Below are positions 22,301-25,055 of a DNA stretch of 25,055 nt, piece by piece; within the stretch, counting starts at the first letter, position 1, and each line of letters starts with the position of its first letter. A program made the translations under genes and the position numbers. Location: the IMG/VR virus record IMGVR_UViG_3300042470_000069, positions 1-25,055 of that record. One strand, written 5' to 3'. Source of the stretch: a virus. The notes under the pieces are model-generated. The model saw only the letters and a program-made list of their open reading frames with translations. It was not told the origin of the DNA and searched no databases.

Positions 22301-22775
22301 TAGTGTTGAATTGTTCAAACCAATTTTGGTTAGCAGGGTCGTTCCATAATATAGGAAGATTGCTTAGATTTACACCATTTAGATCAGTTATGCTTTGGCT
22401 AGTTGTGATGCTAGTAACTTTTAAAACACCCTCAGCACATAGATTGCGTTTTGGTGTGTAACTTACTAGATTCGCGAGTTTGATGACGCTATCACGGCGT
22501 TCTGCTGTATCGATAAAATTTTCACGGGCATTTAAGTCGTTTCTAAATGCTAGACCTTGACCCATGAACGCCATGACATCAAGCAATGCGATAAATTCAC
22601 TGCTCTCAATGTAGTCGTTATATGTTTCTGGATAATAGACACGCAGGTAGTCGATGAAACTCTTACGTAATGTCTCGTAATCATAACTTCGGAAGTCGGC
22701 CTCACGAAAAGTTTGATAGATTGCTTTCCAATCGTTGACCCCGAATAATGCTGCCTGTCTTGAACTTGTAGCCAT
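19380..22775 (-). CDS. 6: Baseplate wedge protein gp6, enlarged (1131 residues)
   Basis: T4-like gp6 is the backbone of the contractile-tail baseplate wedge. Dimers form the inner ring that links the wedges and switches at sheath contraction; gp25 and gp7 bind it. Visible blocks are the N-terminal WKAIYQTFREADFRSYDYET and FIALLDVMAFMGQGLAFRND (residues about 17-80), YIFGDGVFSNIPVG of the J-like core (340-353), YYTQNRMVNGEDYNNFPY (423-440), LDPTGKYSS (466-474), and a C-terminal NNWNFGDTFFFSELSAYLHN followed by EIFVNAA. T4 gp6 is 660 residues, so there is about 470 residues of extra sequence, mostly between 480 and 1000. ATG at 22775 is preceded by AGAG at 7 nt. It follows gp25 by 46 nt and ends 1 nt before the giant gene. 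Assignment is strong. Confidence 0.9.
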   Translation of the reverse strand: MATSSRQAALFGVNDWKAIYQTFREADFRSYDYETLRKSFIDYLRVYYPETYNDYIESSEFIALLDVMAFMGQGLAFRNDLNARENFIDTAERRDSVIKLANLVSYTPKRNLCAEGVLKVTSITTSQSITDLNGVNLSNLPILWNDPANQNWFEQFNTIINAALVSTQRIGRPGNVSDILGVNTAEYSLQIPQNTLPIVPFTSTIDGQTMDFELVSVTSVDEDYLYEIPPAPTGRFNMLYRNDRLGFASANTGYFFYFKQGILNNYDFVLEQQIANQAVDINIQGVNNTDTWLYQLNDNNNTRILWEKVDNIYADAYLQTETSKKSIFSVNSRFNDQVTYIFGDGVFSNIPVGTFRAYVRASNGLTYTIDQIEMQGISVAFTYISREGRAETLTVGLQLSQPVSNAQARESLPSIKQRAPTRYYTQNRMVNGEDYNNFPYTLYSSIIKSKAINRSSIGVSKNLDLLDPTGKYSSTNSIGNDGGLWIDDSNAYLELNVTNASSIIAFLTDTLSGALAENRAVQYYLNATGNPTNDHYKRFDISESSGTGTVYWNTSNVNGDNENGYFYILDNTIQTPIMIGTLASNNLLYVTKGALIKFIAPAGYYFDKNNRLVPGIASTADSTFIWTTVLNVVGDGSNTGQGNFSNGVGPVTLNGYVPNGAILTTVIPSFTNSLSVTIIQQAILQIELQRDFTLVFTNSVPINQERWSILGSAYPNWFVKFTNIAENKWSILLRSNRYYFGSVDETRFTYALNELVYDPFSGKILQDYINMLGVNTQPNSTSAIGKDTKVNIIGQTVQSDGYVNDFEVEVASSDVNNRVLVVNPDFFQEITGVTPGSANIGKYAFFELVEDAINLSRLQLLPSTDVIYSYALKSQIEVVKYDYPVGQLFYAYTDNKFYKTVQDVTVTQASYVLVEQTKYSVKPGRQGLSYQYRHNSNNTTRIDPATTNIIDLYVVTQAYYTQYQNYIQDTTDRVLEPSRPTINELSAAYGQIQDYKMLSDSVVLNSVVFKPLFGPKASPALQGTIKVIKTSDTTASDSEIRSAVLTAMNNYFDINNWNFGDTFFFSELSAYLHNECGELISSAVLVPNDPTQPFGTLYEIKCRPFEIFVNAAVADSILVISALTPDQLQVA

Positions 22776-22782
22776 AGTTTAT

Positions 22783-22786
22783 CTCT
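22783..22786 (-). promoter_or_regulatory. Ribosome binding site of gp6 (AGAG)
   Basis: On the minus strand AGAG lies 7 nt before the ATG at 22775. This is the best Shine-Dalgarno match in the window, and it supports this start over later Met codons. The gp25 and giant-gene starts have no comparable site. Confidence 0.55.
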
Positions 22787-22793
22787 AATTTAA

Positions 22794-22801
22794 TATTTAT
22801 C
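22794..22801 (-). promoter_or_regulatory. T4-type late promoter candidate upstream of gp6 (GATAAATA)
   Basis: Minus-strand GATAAATA matches the T4 late consensus TATAAATA at 7 of 8 positions. It also fits the NATAAATA form reported for T4-like cyanophages. It lies in the only sizeable intergenic gap, 18 nt before the gp6 ATG. With the usual spacing the start site would fall near 22788, just upstream of the AGAG ribosome site. This leaves a very short leader. It would let gp6 and the giant gene be transcribed separately from gp25 by a gp55/gp33/gp45-type late system. Confidence 0.5.
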
Positions 22802-22808
22802 AAACCTA

Positions 22809-22823
22809 AAAAACCGAGTTTTT
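22809..22823 (-). terminator. Weak AT-rich hairpin at the end of gp25
   Basis: AAAAAC-TCG-GTTTTT on the minus strand can form a 6-bp stem with a 3-nt loop followed by T-rich sequence. It overlaps the gp25 stop. With a single G:C pair it would be a poor intrinsic terminator. It might give partial termination just before the late promoter candidate, or be chance in AT-rich DNA. Confidence 0.2.
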
Positions 22824-23274
22824 AAGATTGTACACGGGCTTGATTAGTACTGCTGTCGAAAAAGACGCTGAGTAAAAGAGCCTGATTAAAAGGTTGTACG
22901 CCTATCTGAACTTCCATCAATATGCCATTTTCTTGAGGGTATGCTTTTACATAATCTATTAATATTCTAGGATCTTGACTGGCCACTCGTCTGATTTCGT
23001 TATCTAATGCAAATTGCATGTCAGGAGTGTTAGGTTCGAATACAAAATTCCATAATGTAGTACCATAACTAGGTTGTCCAACCTTTTCTCCTTGGCGTAT
23101 GTTCAAAGCATTTATAAAATCTCTGATAACTAAATTTTCATCGGTTAATTTAAACTTTTTACCTGGATTGATGGGGTTTATCATAGAACCCACACCGCCA
23201 CCTGTGCCGGTGGGCGCATTAGTTGTTTTAGGCTGATTTGCGCCTATAGTGCTGAATCCTACATATTGTGACAT
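22822..23274 (-). CDS. 25: Baseplate wedge protein gp25 (gpW/gp25 family, 150 residues)
   Basis: gp25 is the small wedge protein of contractile tails. It binds the gp6 dimer in the inner baseplate and primes sheath assembly. Residues 1-40 are a Gly/Pro/Thr-rich tail. The family fold follows: LVIRDFINALNIRQGEKVGQ (48-67), PSYGTTLWNFVFEPNTP (68-84), a helix FALDNEIRRVASQDPRI (88-104), then YVKAYPQENGILMEVQIGV (108-126) and a final strand. The family's EPR motif, which contacts the gp6 core bundle, reads DPR here (101-103). T4 gp25 is 132 residues, so the extra length is N-terminal. The gene lies 17 nt after the upstream gene's stop. No clear ribosome site is visible, so coupling to upstream translation is likely. 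Assignment is strong. Confidence 0.88.
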   Translation of the reverse strand: MSQYVGFSTIGANQPKTTNAPTGTGGGVGSMINPINPGKKFKLTDENLVIRDFINALNIRQGEKVGQPSYGTTLWNFVFEPNTPDMQFALDNEIRRVASQDPRILIDYVKAYPQENGILMEVQIGVQPFNQALLLSVFFDSSTNQARVQS

Positions 23275-23291
23275 ATTAGTATTTAGTTACT

Positions 23292-25055
23292 TTATGTGGC
23301 TGCCCCTATACCAGTAGCACTATCTCCATCTGCTACGTTAGGAGTTGTAGATGATGCTATAGCAGATGCTATAGCAGGATATTGGTTAGGTAAATCGTCA
23401 ATTTGTGCTATTATTGTTTCCCATTCTTCGATGGCAGCGTAATACTCATCTCTTGCTTCATCTATCGCAGGGTCGCCAGCCGGATAGTTAAACTGCGTAG
23501 TTAGGTATGCATCTAGTTTCGCTTCAATGTTTGCTTCAGCCGCTGATCTTTCTTTTGTCAATATATCTGATTCAGCGATATAATCTCTTCCCTGTTGTTC
23601 GATATCATCGATAGTGCCTTCTGCGGCTTCATCGATTTCACCGAATGTAGGTGTCGGTATTCCAGGATCACCCAATTGACTTGTTACAGCCTCTGTTATA
23701 GTGCTTCTATCCGTAGTGTTAAATCCAACACTAGGTATCTTTATTCCCGACCCAGGACTTGCTAATGAAGACATTGCGCTTTGCAACTCGCTGGCGGCGC
23801 CTGCAGGTAGACCAGCAGATAATAGACCCTTTAGTCCATCTCCTGAACTTGTTGCTTTGCTTAATAAGTCTGATGCATCTTTTGTGAGATTATCTACCCC
23901 AGTCAATGCTTTGTTAAACGATCCTGTTATAGCATCCTTCAATGTTCCAGTACCCGGTAAACTTGGTAATGCCCCAGCGGCTAGATTAGTCACAGCAGAA
24001 GCCATTCCTTGTCCACCAGGCAGTTTAGACAAACCACTTGCTACTGAGGAGTTGACTGTTGATATCAATCCTGATTTAATATTACTTGCTGTCTGTGCTA
24101 AACCTTGTGCCGATGTCAAAGAAGATGATAATGATGACGGGCTAGCAAATGCAGTGGCTACTGTAGTTGCAGTTTTTGACACAGCCGATAACTTACCAGT
24201 GACTGATGCTAAAGCGTTGTTGCCAGTTACCGAACCTAAAATAGTGCTGGCTTTCACTAAACTGTCAGCAACACTACCTGCATTGGGCAATATAGATTTT
24301 GCTTGATTTAACAGACCTCCGGCTGCGCCGCCTACCGCATCAACTAGTCCGCCTTGACCTAAAATAGAAGTACCTGTTTGTGATGCTATCTCATTGATGC
24401 TTGATTCTGAGGCAGCCATAGTACCTTCGGCCGATTTTTTAGCAATCTCAGTAAGATTCTGCGGCACACCTGCTTCTAATGGCTTGAATGAGGCTTTGAT
24501 TGCGCTGAATGCAGATGCGGCTACACCTTTGGCTTGATCAATTACAGCATCAAGGCTGGGTGACTTGATGAGTGCATCTACTGAGTTCTGTATTCCACTT
24601 AAAGCCCCATCTAAGCCGTCGCCTATACCTGATGCAAAATTACCAGACGCAATATCTTTGATTACTCCATCTACTTCTCCGGTAACTCCGGCAATGGCTG
24701 CTCCTGGATTGCCTAATGATTTGACTGCATCTAATGTAGAGTTTAATCCGTTTTTAGTTGTGGCAAGAACCATGCCACCTATCTGGCTAGCGGTCTCGGC
24801 ACCGCTTATAGCACCTGCTGATTGCAATGATGTTTGAGCCTGCTGTAATGTCTTACTCAATGACGCACCTTGTGCAGGAACGCTTGATATCAATTGTGGC
24901 AATGACTGCGCACCTTCTTGACCAGTAAACAAATTCTGTGTCAATGATTTAGAAACATTTCCAGTAGACTGAGCCAATGAATTAACTAATGCCGCGCTTC
25001 CGGGCTTGATAGTTCCCGCTTGCTCAAGTTGAGTTGCTGTCAATGCATATTTACC
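23292..25055 (-). CDS. Ala/Ser/Gly-rich virion protein upstream of gp25 (5' end beyond window)
   Basis: The frame is open from the right edge (first codon GGT at 25055) to TAA at 23294-23292, giving 587 visible residues. A TTG at 25043 could be read as a start, but the upstream codons give GKYALTATQLEQAGTIKPGS, a continuous motif, so the gene most likely starts outside the window. Next come FTGQEGAQSLPQL and QTSLQSAGAISGAETASQIG, then a long low-complexity Ala/Ser/Gly/Leu stretch with helical heptad character. The C-terminus has a charged coiled-coil-like segment (DILTKERSAAEANIEAKLDA and AIEEWETIIAQIDD). The QLExAGxIKPG block is one I associate with tail or baseplate-hub proteins of T4-like marine phages, from memory. 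Position before gp25 and gp6 supports a baseplate or hub role. No lysozyme or peptidase motif is visible in this part. Confidence 0.8.
   Translation of the reverse strand, partial: GKYALTATQLEQAGTIKPGSAALVNSLAQSTGNVSKSLTQNLFTGQEGAQSLPQLISSVPAQGASLSKTLQQAQTSLQSAGAISGAETASQIGGMVLATTKNGLNSTLDAVKSLGNPGAAIAGVTGEVDGVIKDIASGNFASGIGDGLDGALSGIQNSVDALIKSPSLDAVIDQAKGVAASAFSAIKASFKPLEAGVPQNLTEIAKKSAEGTMAASESSINEIASQTGTSILGQGGLVDAVGGAAGGLLNQAKSILPNAGSVADSLVKASTILGSVTGNNALASVTGKLSAVSKTATTVATAFASPSSLSSSLTSAQGLAQTASNIKSGLISTVNSSVASGLSKLPGGQGMASAVTNLAAGALPSLPGTGTLKDAITGSFNKALTGVDNLTKDASDLLSKATSSGDGLKGLLSAGLPAGAASELQSAMSSLASPGSGIKIPSVGFNTTDRSTITEAVTSQLGDPGIPTPTFGEIDEAAEGTIDDIEQQGRDYIAESDILTKERSAAEANIEAKLDAYLTTQFNYPAGDPAIDEARDEYYAAIEEWETIIAQIDDLPNQYPAIASAIASSTTPNVADGDSATGIGAAT

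Noticed and set aside
23280-23287. ACTAAATA before gp25 as a late promoter
   Set aside because: It has two mismatches to TATAAATA and lies only 5 nt before the ATG, which would leave essentially no leader.
23701-24306. Plus-strand open frame of 201 codons opposite the Ala/Ser/Gly-rich gene
   Set aside because: It lies wholly antisense to a well-supported coding frame. Its Ala/Pro/Leu-rich composition is what the reverse frame of such a gene produces, and it has no recognisable domain.
25041-25043. TTG as the start codon of the rightmost gene
   Set aside because: The codons upstream to the window edge stay open and complete a conserved-looking block (GKYALTATQLEQAGTIKPG), so the TTG is most likely an internal leucine codon.
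1-25055. tRNA genes, CRISPR arrays, insertion sequences, diversity-generating retroelement
   Set aside because: No cloverleaf, spaced direct repeats, transposase or reverse transcriptase sequence was seen. The DNA is almost completely filled by four coding regions.

Overview
The window is a stretch of an AT-rich tailed-phage genome of the T4-like (contractile-tail) type, carrying part of the late baseplate module. Two genes are recognisable from conserved blocks: baseplate wedge gp25 and baseplate wedge gp6. The style of the largest protein (an LPGIFQTETN-type N-terminus, YYI/YYV..F.IS repeats, SLGTTD modules) recalls uncultured marine or freshwater T4-like phages of the pelagiphage/cyanophage kind. 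That lineage call is an inference from remembered family features, not from a search. I see no host genes, tRNAs, integrase, CRISPR or insertion sequence.

All real genes are on the minus strand, so transcription runs right to left. In that order they are: (1) the 3' part of an Ala/Ser/Gly-rich structural protein that enters from the right edge (25055-23292); (2) gp25 (23274-22822); (3) an enlarged gp6 of 1131 residues (22775-19380), preceded by a T4-like late promoter candidate (GATAAATA); (4) a giant open frame starting 1 nt after gp6 (19378) and running without a stop off the left edge. That is at least 6459 codons, or 77% of the window. The longest intergenic gap is 46 nt, so there is no gene-free stretch to describe.

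The giant protein sits where T4 has gene 7, but is more than six times the length of T4 gp7. Translating it by eye shows a modular architecture: a conserved N-terminal block, SLGTTD-type modules, an aromatic-rich central core, a carbohydrate-binding-like motif, a seven-repeat FG-GAP-like beta-propeller with inserted modules, a conserved helical block, GxGY repeats, at least eight copies of a VF..YY..F.IS repeat, and a second set of propeller-like repeats of the BNR/Asp-box type. The simplest reading is a baseplate-attached giant structural or adhesive protein made together with gp25 and gp6 as a late operon. Its 3' end and its upstream partner genes lie outside the window.
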